Assembly (NCBI GenBank): GCA_024638645.1
Contig: JAHEJX010000012.1
Span: 1 to 56,355 of the forward strand
DNA length: 56,355 bases
Direction: 5' to 3'
DNA from: Actinomycetes bacterium
GTDB lineage: Bacteria > Actinomycetota > Acidimicrobiia > Spongiisociales > UBA5794
The position numbers were made by a program, and so were the translations under genes. The notes beneath the pieces were generated by a model that made no database searches, had not been told where the DNA came from, and saw only the letters and a program-made list of their open reading frames with translations. Shown here piece by piece: positions 45,024 through 52,317 of this stretch. Every line of letters begins with the position of its first letter. The first letter of the stretch is position 1.

Positions 45024-45045
45024 GACGCCGACTAGCGTCGGCGTC
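45024..45045 (+). promoter_or_regulatory. Hairpin and -10 hexamer abutting the cytosine deaminase start
   Basis: GACGCCGAC (45024-45032) and GTCGGCGTC (45037-45045) form a perfect 9-bp stem with loop TAGC, ending at the base before ATG 45046. TAGCGT (45033-45038) could be the -10 of a leaderless promoter, 7 nt before ATG. There is no Shine-Dalgarno sequence. Confidence 0.5.
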
Positions 45046-45489
45046 ATGTCCTCCAATCAGTATCTCGACATTGCTATCTCCCAGGCCAAGATGGGCCGTG
45101 ATGAGGGTGGCATCCCCATCGGTTCTGTCCTCGTTGTGGGCGAGCGCATTGCCGGACGGGGTCGCAACCAGCGGGTCCAGCAAGGCTCAGCGACGCTGCA
45201 TGCCGAGATGCACGCACTGGAGAGCGCCGGCCGACTCAGTGCCGAGGACTATGCGAACTCGATCATGGTCTCGACCTTGTCGCCGTGTGACATGTGCTCC
45301 GGCGCGATCCTTCTTTATGGAATCCCTGAGGTGATCGTCGGCGAGAGTACGACGTTTCAGGGCCCGGAGGAGTACCTGCGTAGTCGCGGCGTGAAAGTGA
45401 CCGTCATCAACGACGCCGAGTGCGTGGAACTGATGGGCGAGTTCATTCGACGCAACCCCGAGCTGTGGAATGAAGACATCGGGGTATAG
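45046..45489 (+). CDS. Cytosine deaminase of the yeast (Fcy1) zinc type
   Basis: The 147-residue protein carries the CDA-fold zinc site: His52 and catalytic Glu54 in LHAEMHALE, and Cys81 and Cys84 in TLSPCDMCSGAI. It follows yeast Fcy1 along its length from memory: EGGIPIGSVLV, QQGSATLHAE, ILLYGIPEVIVGE, and the C-terminal WNEDIGV compared with Fcy1 WFEDIGE. It should deaminate cytosine to uracil (pyrimidine salvage), unlike the amidohydrolase CodA of most bacteria. The start is ATG 45046, directly after a hairpin. Confidence 0.85.
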   Translation: MSSNQYLDIAISQAKMGRDEGGIPIGSVLVVGERIAGRGRNQRVQQGSATLHAEMHALESAGRLSAEDYANSIMVSTLSPCDMCSGAILLYGIPEVIVGESTTFQGPEEYLRSRGVKVTVINDAECVELMGEFIRRNPELWNEDIGV

Positions 45490-45502
45490 GCAATAGCGCA
45501 AC

Positions 45503-45519
45503 GATCAGATGATCTGATC
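45503..45519. promoter_or_regulatory. Inverted repeat upstream of toxin-antitoxin remnant
   Basis: GATCAGA (45503-45509) and TCTGATC (45513-45519) form a perfect 7-bp inverted repeat around TGA, two bases before ATG 45522. The position fits the autoregulatory operator of a phd-type module whose genes are now broken. Confidence 0.45.
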
Positions 45520-45521
45520 AC

Positions 45522-45675
45522 ATGGCGCAACCGATGCCGCTCACAACCTCGCCGATCTTCTCGATGGCGTGGAGCACCGCGCCCAGCAGCCGAGCGCTGC
45601 TGCGCCGGCACGGCGGCGACAGCTCCTGGGCCGACGACTTGCCCGAGCTGCGCCGCCTCCTGGAGGTCGACGAGC
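45522..45675 (+). pseudogene. Remnant of a Phd/YefM-type antitoxin gene
   Basis: In the frame of 45524 the peptide ATDAAHNLADLLDGVEHRA has the Phd N-terminal pattern (ATDAARNFADLLDxVEHRG). After about 45590 the coding sense changes to the frame of 45522, giving RRHGGDSSWADDLPELRRLL, which resembles the acidic C terminus of such antitoxins. The central part is missing. The ATG and the first codons are out of frame with the rest by one base. At least two frameshifts and a deletion mean no intact product. Confidence 0.5.
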
Positions 45676-45677
45676 GC

Positions 45678-45846
45678 CTACTGCTCGACACGACGTTTCT
45701 CATCAACCATCAACGAAGCGGCGTCAGCCTGGACGACGCCTTCGGCGACCACGATGACATTGCCATCGGCGGCCGTCAGCTTGGCTGAGCTTCTCGGCGG
45801 AGCCCGCCTTGCCGATGCCGGGCATGGCAAGCACGTACGCTGGTAA
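45678..45846 (+). pseudogene. Remnant of a PIN-domain (VapC-like) toxin gene
   Basis: The frame of 45522 gives LLLDTTFLINHQRSG...DHDDIAIG, the PIN N terminus with the first acidic ligand in LDTTFLI. A one-base insertion near 45767-45769 moves the rest into the next frame (AVSLAELLGGARLADAGH), where the conserved Glu is found in AELL. A stop follows at 45844-45846, so the C-terminal acidic residues are lost. It follows the antitoxin remnant without a gap, as in phd-vapC operons. Confidence 0.55.
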
Positions 45847-45909
45847 TCGCCGATCACGCGGCGTTGACGAGCTACCCGGCCTTGCTGTCCTGGGCAACTG
45901 ACGGTGTGC
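45847..45909. other. Gap between pseudogene and metF end, nothing seen
   Basis: These 63 bases hold no gene, repeat or clear terminator. Any further toxin sequence is too degraded to recognise. Confidence 0.4.
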
Positions 45910-46764
45910 CTACCCGAGCGAATCCAGCATGCTCATCCGCCACTCTTCGGTGCTCTCAACCTGATTGAAGGTGTAACAGTGGAGGTCGACCACGTTGCTG
46001 TAGTCGTCGGCGAAGACGTTGGAGAGGCCGATCAGTAGGTCGTCAGGGGCGTAGCCGCCGGGCCGCACCAGCTTGCCGACGAGACTGGTGTTCTTGGTGA
46101 GGAACTTCAGCGAGTCACCGACGCCGATGCGTGCAGAAATGCCGATCAGCTTGCGCAGCTCGGCGACACCCGGAATCCCAATCTTGATCGGCAACGCCAC
46201 GCCTCGAGCGCGCTGCTCGCCGATCCAGTCGGCAATCGTCTGCGGCTTGAAGCACATCTGGGTCGTCATCGATGACGCATAAGGCTGCTTGTCGACCAGT
46301 GCCTGGTTAATTGCTTCGTCCGAAATGAAGTGATGACCCTCCGGATACGAGGGGATCCCGATGGTGAGGTCGTGACCGATTTCGTCCATCGCCTGCAGGA
46401 TCGAAAGACCGTCGAAAAACTCTCCCGGCGGATCTGCGTCTCCTCCGACGACGAAGGCCCTTTTGATCTCTGCATCCGCGATCTGCTTCATGATCGACTC
46501 CAGCTCAGCCCGGTCCTGGGTGAGCCGCGCCGAGATGTGGGGCACCACGTCGAAGCCGCGCTGCTGCAGTTCCAAAGCGAGATCCACAGTCGCCTGCATT
46601 CCTTTGGCCGGCGACGCCGTTACCGACACTCGCGCTCCTTCAGGCAGAAACTCGGACTGGGGCAGCACGTTGGAGAGCGGAATCAACTCGTAGGTCAGGT
46701 CCTCGAGCAGAGCGATCAGTGCCGCCTTGCCCTCGGCCGAGATATTGACTTTGCGCTTGAGCAC
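45910..46764 (-). CDS. metF: Methylenetetrahydrofolate reductase (MetF-type)
   Basis: The 284-residue protein is a TIM-barrel flavoenzyme that interconverts methyl-THF and methylene-THF. MetF motifs are visible: SVTASPAKGMQATVDLALEL, DVVPHISARLT, the FAD-region FVVGGDADPPGEF, GIPSYPEGH, and TQMCFKPQTIADW. Start is GTG 46764 behind GAGGAGG; the GGAGG is part of a 5-bp hairpin. In this setting it should run oxidatively, feeding methyl groups from the corrinoid pathway into the C1 pool. It is the last gene of the minus-strand cluster, 176 nt after the MttB gene. Confidence 0.9.
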   Translation of the reverse strand: MLKRKVNISAEGKAALIALLEDLTYELIPLSNVLPQSEFLPEGARVSVTASPAKGMQATVDLALELQQRGFDVVPHISARLTQDRAELESIMKQIADAEIKRAFVVGGDADPPGEFFDGLSILQAMDEIGHDLTIGIPSYPEGHHFISDEAINQALVDKQPYASSMTTQMCFKPQTIADWIGEQRARGVALPIKIGIPGVAELRKLIGISARIGVGDSLKFLTKNTSLVGKLVRPGGYAPDDLLIGLSNVFADDYSNVVDLHCYTFNQVESTEEWRMSMLDSLG

Positions 46765-46768
46765 CACG

Positions 46769-46781
46769 CCTCCTCGGGAGG
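46769..46781 (-). promoter_or_regulatory. Hairpin covering the metF Shine-Dalgarno
   Basis: On the minus strand CCTCC-CGA-GGAGG folds so that the GGAGG ribosome-binding site is paired. It could limit metF translation or may be chance. The 176-nt gap 46765-46940 shows no other element I recognise. Confidence 0.3.
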
Positions 46782-46940
46782 ATGATCGGCAATTGCTGGG
46801 GATGGACCTCCACAGGAGCATCGTCATCTGCCACAAGCCGCGAGCCGACGGACTATCAGGAGCGATAATTCCCGGTTCGCGGTCACAGGCAAAGGCGATG
46901 CTAACTGGAGAGGGCCCGCATCGAATTGCCGGTCAGCCTC

Positions 46941-48479
46941 CTATACGTCGCTATCGGGGAAGGAGGCCTTCTGTTTGGCGATCCATTCCGTGAGTTCTTC
47001 GTCCTTGGCCTCATCGAGTGGCGGCGGCTCGTAATCGCGCAGCATCCGCTTCCAGGTCTCGTTTGCCCTGGCAACCGAGTCCTGGGCCCCTTCGTCCAAC
47101 CACTGCTCGAAGCTGTTGTTGTCAGACTGGTGCGAGCTCCAGAACGCAGTCTCGAAATTGGCCAGCGTGTGCTCGGTCCCGAGAAAGTGGTTGCCCGGCC
47201 CGTTGTCGAGCATCGACTGCAGCGCAAGGCCGTTGTCGTCGATGGTCACACCCTCGGCCCACTTGGTCATCATGGAGGCCTGGTCGGCGTCGATGATGAA
47301 CTTCTCGTAACCCATGGCGAGGCCGCCCTCGAGCCAGCCCGCGCTGTGGAGGAGGAAGTTCACACCCGCCTGAATGGCAGGTAGGAAGCTGATTGCAGAC
47401 TCGTACGCAGCCTGTGCGTCCGGCACTTTCGAGGCCGTGAAGTTGCCCCCGGAGCGGAAGGGCACACCGACGCGGCGGGCCAGTTGTGCCATGACGTACA
47501 GCACCATCGCCGGCTCGGGTGTACCGAAGGTCGGTGCTCCCGACTGCATGGACATCGAGCTGGCGAATGATCCGAAAATCACAGGCGCCCCGGGGCGGAC
47601 GATCTGGGTGAACGCCATCCCGGCCAACGCTTCGGCAAGGGTCTGGGTGGCGCAGGCCGCCACCGTGACAGGTGACATCGCGCCGGCGAGGATGAAAGGT
47701 GTAATCAGGGTTGCCTGATTGGATTCTGCATAGGCCTTGGCCGAGCCAAGCATGTTGAAGTCCCACGACATCGGCGAGTTGGCGTTGGCCAGACCGACAA
47801 TGACCGTGTTCTGTTCGAGGAAGTCACCTCCAAAGAGGATTCGGGCCATCTCCACCGAGTCGGCAGCCCGATCGGGGTGGGTCACCGAACCCATGAAGGC
47901 CTTGTCCGAGTACTTCATGTGGGCGTACACCATGTCGTAGTGGCGTTTGTTGACCGGCAGGTCCACCGGCTCGCACAGGGTGCCGCCGTTGTGGTGCATC
48001 GACGGGGACATGTACGCGAGCTTGGCGAAGTTGTTGAAATCGTCGATCGTGGCGTAGCGGCGACCGCCATCGAGGTCACGAACGAACGGTGAGCCGTAGG
48101 CGGGTACGAGGACGGTGTGCGGGTCCCCGATCACTACCGAGCGCTTCGGATTGCGGGCGACCTGGGTGAAGCTGCTGGGAGCCGAAGCCTGCACGATTTG
48201 GCGACACATGCCGCGAGGGAAACGGACCCGTGTGCCGTCCACGTCGGCGCCGGCTTCCGCGTAGATCTTCAGCGCCTCGTCATACCCCACGATCTCGACG
48301 CCGACTTGCTCGAGCAATGTGTCGGCATTGTGCTCGATCTGCTCGAGGCTCTCGTCGGAAAGCACCTCGACCGGTTTCAGCTGCCGGGTCAGATACGGCA
48401 TCGACTCCACAGCACTGGCGGTGCGCGCCGCCTGCCTGGCTGCTCGACCGCCGCCACGGCGCCCTCTTCGCTCGGTCAA
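46941..48479 (-). CDS. MttB-family (non-pyrrolysine) methylamine/betaine:corrinoid methyltransferase
   Basis: The 512-residue protein belongs to the trimethylamine methyltransferase family (MttB). The TIM-barrel motifs are seen: NADTLLEQVGVEI, YGSPFVRDLDGGRRYATIDDF, LAYMSPSMHHNGGTLCEP, IVGLANANSPMSWD and the C-terminal SHQSDNNSFEQW. The frame is open without an internal TAG, so pyrrolysine is absent and the enzyme is of the MtgB-like class that demethylates quaternary amines such as glycine betaine. The N terminus is Arg/Gly-rich (RRGRRGGGRAARQAAR). It overlaps the reactivase gene by 4 nt. Confidence 0.92.
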   Translation of the reverse strand: MTERRGRRGGGRAARQAARTASAVESMPYLTRQLKPVEVLSDESLEQIEHNADTLLEQVGVEIVGYDEALKIYAEAGADVDGTRVRFPRGMCRQIVQASAPSSFTQVARNPKRSVVIGDPHTVLVPAYGSPFVRDLDGGRRYATIDDFNNFAKLAYMSPSMHHNGGTLCEPVDLPVNKRHYDMVYAHMKYSDKAFMGSVTHPDRAADSVEMARILFGGDFLEQNTVIVGLANANSPMSWDFNMLGSAKAYAESNQATLITPFILAGAMSPVTVAACATQTLAEALAGMAFTQIVRPGAPVIFGSFASSMSMQSGAPTFGTPEPAMVLYVMAQLARRVGVPFRSGGNFTASKVPDAQAAYESAISFLPAIQAGVNFLLHSAGWLEGGLAMGYEKFIIDADQASMMTKWAEGVTIDDNGLALQSMLDNGPGNHFLGTEHTLANFETAFWSSHQSDNNSFEQWLDEGAQDSVARANETWKRMLRDYEPPPLDEAKDEELTEWIAKQKASFPDSDV

Positions 48480-50461
48480 TCTGTGCTCCCTCGGTCGCGA
48501 CGCCGCCTTCTCTCGGGACGGCCGGATGGTTCTGTGCGCGCCGGTAGCGACACCGCTCCGGCCAGCTCAGGGAATGGATCAGTGGCGTGGGGAATGCCCA
48601 TGGCGCCGACAAACAGTTCCTGAAACTTGGGCTCGGTGGCGGTTTCGATCTTCTCGATCTCGGTCGCTACTCGCTCGATCTCGGCCCGAGCCGCGCCGGA
48701 CAGCAACGCCATCATCGATCCCGTGCCGGCGGCATTGCCCGCCGCTGACACCTTGTCGAGGTCGCAGTCGGGGATGAGCCCGAGGACCATGGCGTACTTG
48801 GTATCGATGTGGCTGCCGAATGCTCCGGCGAGGCGAATCTCATCGACGGCATCGACGGCGAGATGTCCCATCAGCAGCTTCACTCCTGCATAAAGGGCTG
48901 CCTTGGCGAGCTGAATCGCTCTCACATCGTTCTGGGTGATGAGGATCGACGATGGTCCGTCATGGAGAACGTAGGACTTGGTGCGGCCGTCCGCGACGAT
49001 GCGAGGATGTTCGCCGGAGATCACGCCGTCGTGGCTGACGACGCCGGCGAGATACAACTCGGCGACCACTTCGATGATGCCTGACCCGCAGATGCCGGTG
49101 ACGCCGGTCTTTTCGATCGACTTCGCGAAGCCGACTTCGTCCGACCACAGCTCGCTTCCGATGACCCTGAATCGAGGCTCCAGCGTTTCTGCGTCAATAC
49201 GGACACGTTCGATAGCGCCGGGAGCGGCCCGCTGTCCGGACGAGATCTGGGCGCCTTCGAAGGCGGGCCCGGTCGGCGAAGAGGCAGCAAGCAAGCGGCC
49301 CGAGCTGCCGAGCACGATCTCGGCATTGGTGCCCACATCGACGAGCAGTTGCACGGCTTCACCGCGGTGCGGACCTTCTGACAGCACCGCGGCTGCGGCA
49401 TCAGCGCCGACGTGGCCCGCAATACACGGCAGTAGATAGAGCCTGGCGCCGGGATGGACCGCGATGTCGATCAAACTCGCCCTTGCCCGAACCGCCTTGT
49501 CGACGGCGAGCGCAAATGGGGCTCCGCCGAGCGGGGTGGGGTCGATGCCGAGCACCAGATGATGCATGATCGGGTTGCCGACCACGGTGACTTCGAGAAT
49601 ATCTTCGCGGGACACTTCGGCCTCTGCGACGAGCGAACCGATCAGCTCGTCCATGGCGTCACGCACGGCTGTGGTGAGAGCCACCTCTCCCCCGGGATTC
49701 ATCATCACGTACGACACTCGCGACATGAGATCCTCACCGAAGCGGATCTGTGGGTTCATCAAACCGGCCGATGCCAGCACGTCGCCGGTGGCGAGGTCAC
49801 AGAGGTGGGCGGCCACGGTCGTGGAGCCGACGTCATAGGCAACGCCGAGCGCGACGTCACGGAACCCCGGCCAGATGCCCGTGATCACCGAGGCGTCGTG
49901 GATGGCAACCGTCACTTGCCACTTGCCCTGCCGAAGCGCGGGCTGCAGCGTACCGATCAGCGATTCGTCGGCGGTGAGCCCGTTGAGCCCCCACTGCTCT
50001 TGGAGGGCATCCTGGATGCGGCCGAGGTCGCTCGAGTCGTCGTCGAGTGTCGGCTCAGCCACCTCGATGTAGTGCAGCCGAACTACAGGGTCGACGGCGA
50101 TGTCGATGACCTCGGCGCGCTTACGCACGACCTGGCGATGCACTTGGCTCTCTGGCGGCACGTCGATGACGACGTCCTCCAAGATCTGCGCGGCACACGA
50201 CAGGCGCTGCCCCGCGACCAGCGGGCGTCTCCCCCGATAGTTGGTCTCAGTGGGACCGGGCGGGCTGAGCGCAGTTTCCGAGGCGGGTGTACCCGGGGCC
50301 GACCCGACGGTCACTTGGCACCGGCCGCAGATGCCGCGGCCACCGCACACCGAGTCGATGTCGGCGCCAAGCACGCGAGCCACGTCGAGCACCGTGGAGC
50401 CTGCCACGGCGGTGCCGCGGCGCCCTGACGGCGTGAACGTGACTTTGAGGTCTGCGCTCAT
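48476..50461 (-). CDS. Corrinoid reductive activator (ASKHA, DUF4445) with N-terminal [2Fe-2S] domain
   Basis: The 661-residue protein reactivates oxidised Co(II) corrinoid by ATP-driven reduction. It starts with a ferredoxin domain, Cys39, Cys45 and Cys48 (VCGGRGICGRC) plus Cys near residue 90 (RLSCAAQ), then a middle domain, and the RACo-type ASKHA ATPase region (GVAYDVGSTTVAAHL, DVGTNAEIVLG, GICGSGIIE, LAGAFGSHID). It overlaps its neighbours by 4 nt on both sides. The RamA type with C-terminal 4Fe-4S clusters is a different architecture. Confidence 0.92.
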   Translation of the reverse strand: MSADLKVTFTPSGRRGTAVAGSTVLDVARVLGADIDSVCGGRGICGRCQVTVGSAPGTPASETALSPPGPTETNYRGRRPLVAGQRLSCAAQILEDVVIDVPPESQVHRQVVRKRAEVIDIAVDPVVRLHYIEVAEPTLDDDSSDLGRIQDALQEQWGLNGLTADESLIGTLQPALRQGKWQVTVAIHDASVITGIWPGFRDVALGVAYDVGSTTVAAHLCDLATGDVLASAGLMNPQIRFGEDLMSRVSYVMMNPGGEVALTTAVRDAMDELIGSLVAEAEVSREDILEVTVVGNPIMHHLVLGIDPTPLGGAPFALAVDKAVRARASLIDIAVHPGARLYLLPCIAGHVGADAAAAVLSEGPHRGEAVQLLVDVGTNAEIVLGSSGRLLAASSPTGPAFEGAQISSGQRAAPGAIERVRIDAETLEPRFRVIGSELWSDEVGFAKSIEKTGVTGICGSGIIEVVAELYLAGVVSHDGVISGEHPRIVADGRTKSYVLHDGPSSILITQNDVRAIQLAKAALYAGVKLLMGHLAVDAVDEIRLAGAFGSHIDTKYAMVLGLIPDCDLDKVSAAGNAAGTGSMMALLSGAARAEIERVATEIEKIETATEPKFQELFVGAMGIPHATDPFPELAGAVSLPARTEPSGRPERRRRRDRGSTD

Positions 50462-51372
50462 GAAAACGCGGTCGCAGCTCCTCTGCGGCGTCCGCCGCGC
50501 CGACGACTAGACCCTTCCCCCTCGGCCGGGGGCTGCCGATGTTTGGCGATCCATCGGGCGCAGTTCTCGTCGTTGCCGGCTAGAACGTCGGCTGCCATTA
50601 CCGCGTCGACGATCTCGCTCTCCAGTGGATTCGTGATGGCGGAGGTGAGCCCGGAGGCGATCGCCATCGTGAGGAAAGCGGCGTTGATGCCATGGCGGTG
50701 CGGCAGGCCGAAGGAGATGTTCGAAGCGCCACAGGTCGTGTTGACGCCGAGATCCTCGCGAAGCCGCCGCACCAGTGCCATCACCTGACGGCCCGCCGTT
50801 CCCATGGCGCCGATCGGCATGACGAGCGGGTCGACGACGATGTCCGATTTCGGGATGCCGTAGTCGGCGGCTCGATTGACGATCTTGCGCGCCACCTCGA
50901 AGCGGACGTCCGGGTCCTCCGAGATGCCGGTCTCATCGTTGGTGATGGCAACGACTGCAGCGCCGTGTTTGGCGACAAGCGGGAGTACCCGCTCCATCTG
51001 CTCGTCTTCACCGGTTACCGAATTGACCAGAGCTTTGCCCTCATAAACGGAAAGACCGCTCTCGAGCGCTTCCACGATCGAAGAGTCAATCGCCAGCGGC
51101 ACATCGACCAGTGACTGCACGAGCTTGACGGTCTGGGCGAGAATTGCCGGTTCGTCGGCAAGGGGGATGCCGGCATTGACATCCAGCATGTGAGCTCCGG
51201 CCGCTACTTGGGCAACTGCATCGGACTCGACGCGGCTGAAGTCCCCTTGCTTCATCTCGGCGGCAAGCAGCTTGCGACCTGTGGGGTTGATCCGCTCCCC
51301 GATGATGACGAACGGACGGTCGAAGCCGATCACCACCTCCTTTGTCGCCGAGCTGATGACTGTGTCTGTCAC
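50458..51372 (-). CDS. Methyltetrahydrofolate:corrinoid methyltransferase (AcsE/MtgA-like)
   Basis: The 304-residue protein has the pterin-binding (DHPS) TIM barrel: IGERINPTGRKLLA, HMLDVNAGIPL, PLAIDSS, NSVTGEDEQ, ITNDETG and the conserved CGASNISFGLPHR. It moves a methyl group between the corrinoid protein and tetrahydrofolate, and in this cluster probably from corrinoid to THF. The C-terminal tail is Arg/Gly-rich (SSRRRGGRRRGAA), like the N terminus of the MttB protein. It begins 25 nt after the PF13769 gene. Confidence 0.92.
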   Translation of the reverse strand: MTDTVISSATKEVVIGFDRPFVIIGERINPTGRKLLAAEMKQGDFSRVESDAVAQVAAGAHMLDVNAGIPLADEPAILAQTVKLVQSLVDVPLAIDSSIVEALESGLSVYEGKALVNSVTGEDEQMERVLPLVAKHGAAVVAITNDETGISEDPDVRFEVARKIVNRAADYGIPKSDIVVDPLVMPIGAMGTAGRQVMALVRRLREDLGVNTTCGASNISFGLPHRHGINAAFLTMAIASGLTSAITNPLESEIVDAVMAADVLAGNDENCARWIAKHRQPPAEGEGSSRRRGGRRRGAATAFS

Positions 51373-51397
51373 TACTTCTCCTTGGGGACGGGTCGGG

Positions 51398-51709
51398 CTA
51401 GTCGCTCCGATACCCGAGATTCATCACGTATTCGTTGAGTACATCAAGTGGAAACCGTTCTTCGAGCGATGCTGCCTCGGCGGCGGCCTCGGCTTCGAGG
51501 TCCTCGCCGCACTGCCGAGAGTCGCGGCGCCAGTCTTCGAGGTATTCGTCATTACCGATCGTGCCGGCGCGCATCGCGGCGCGATCAATCGCCTGTTGAA
51601 AGCGTGGCGGCAGCTCGATCTTGTGATTGGTGCGGCCATGTTTGGCGACCACCTGGGCCGGCATGTCACGCCACAAGATGACGGTGAGAGTCGGGGTGCG
51701 GGCGGTCAT
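51398..51709 (-). CDS. PF13769 'virulence factor' domain protein
   Basis: The 103-residue protein fits the PF13769 pattern as I remember it: LTVILWRDMPAQVVAKHGR, then ERFQxAIDRAAMRAG, DEYLEDWRRD and the acidic C terminus. The family name is historical; its biochemical role is unknown. In corrinoid methyltransferase clusters it accompanies DUF1638 and the methyltransferases, so a subunit or assembly role is likely here. It starts at ATG 51709 in 4-nt overlap with the DUF1638 gene. Confidence 0.8.
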   Translation of the reverse strand: MTARTPTLTVILWRDMPAQVVAKHGRTNHKIELPPRFQQAIDRAAMRAGTIGNDEYLEDWRRDSRQCGEDLEAEAAAEAASLEERFPLDVLNEYVMNLGYRSD

Positions 51710-52317
51710 GCCGCGTCCTCGACAAAACGTTTCAAATGGATCTCCATCTCGCCGTATGCGACATGGCGATGCTCGAAAGCGAGCCCGAGACGCTCGGCGC
51801 ATAGGTTTGCCCTCTCCACAAGAGCACCGTCCGCGAGTTGGGACAGGTAGACCACTTTGCGGTAGTTGCCAAAGTAGACGTCGAGCAACTCTGGATGGCG
51901 ATCGAGGCCCAGGTTTCTCCACACCATGCGATCGAAGTGTTTCACCAGAAAATCGGTTAGGTAGAAGGTGCCGAGCTCGGCCTCGTGCAGTGCCGCAAAG
52001 AGCTCATGGCCGGCGAAGAACTCGTAGCAGTGCGCTCCCGGAAGCATCTCTGCTCCATGTCGTGCGACGATCGGCTCGAGCAGGCCGCCGGTCCCACAAT
52101 CGGCGTATCCGACCAGGATCCGGTCGTACCGGGAGGTCGCCTGCTGCAAGCGGTGGTCGACGGCATCGGGGATTTCCTGCGGCGTGTTGTGAAGAGTCGC
52201 AGGCAGGCATTCGAGGTCCACGTGATCCCAGCCGTTGGCCACGCCAACGTCCCTTATCTCTCTAGCCAACGCCCCGCAGGCGAGCACGAGTACTCGCGGC
52301 GGGCGTGCCTCAGGCAT
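51706..52317 (-). CDS. DUF1638 domain protein
   Basis: The 203-residue protein shows DUF1638 traits: VLVLACGALAREI at the N terminus, LPATLHNTPQEIPDAVD, ILVGYADCGTGGLLEPI, HCYEFFAGHELF and a His/Glu-rich C terminus (HRHVAYGEMEIHL). The conserved Cys in LACGAL and ADCGTGG and the His in HCYEFF may bind metal or a corrinoid-related cofactor. It overlaps the corrinoid-protein gene by 8 nt and the next gene by 4 nt. The role is unknown. Confidence 0.88.
   Translation of the reverse strand: MPEARPPRVLVLACGALAREIRDVGVANGWDHVDLECLPATLHNTPQEIPDAVDHRLQQATSRYDRILVGYADCGTGGLLEPIVARHGAEMLPGAHCYEFFAGHELFAALHEAELGTFYLTDFLVKHFDRMVWRNLGLDRHPELLDVYFGNYRKVVYLSQLADGALVERANLCAERLGLAFEHRHVAYGEMEIHLKRFVEDAA

Noticed and set aside
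46750-46780. CCGAGGAGG near the metF start recalls the beginning of an S-adenosylhomocysteine riboswitch
   Set aside because: The following bases are metF coding sequence and the remaining conserved parts are absent.
46941-48479. Possible pyrrolysine-containing MttB
   Set aside because: The frame has no internal TAG, and no pyl genes are in the window.
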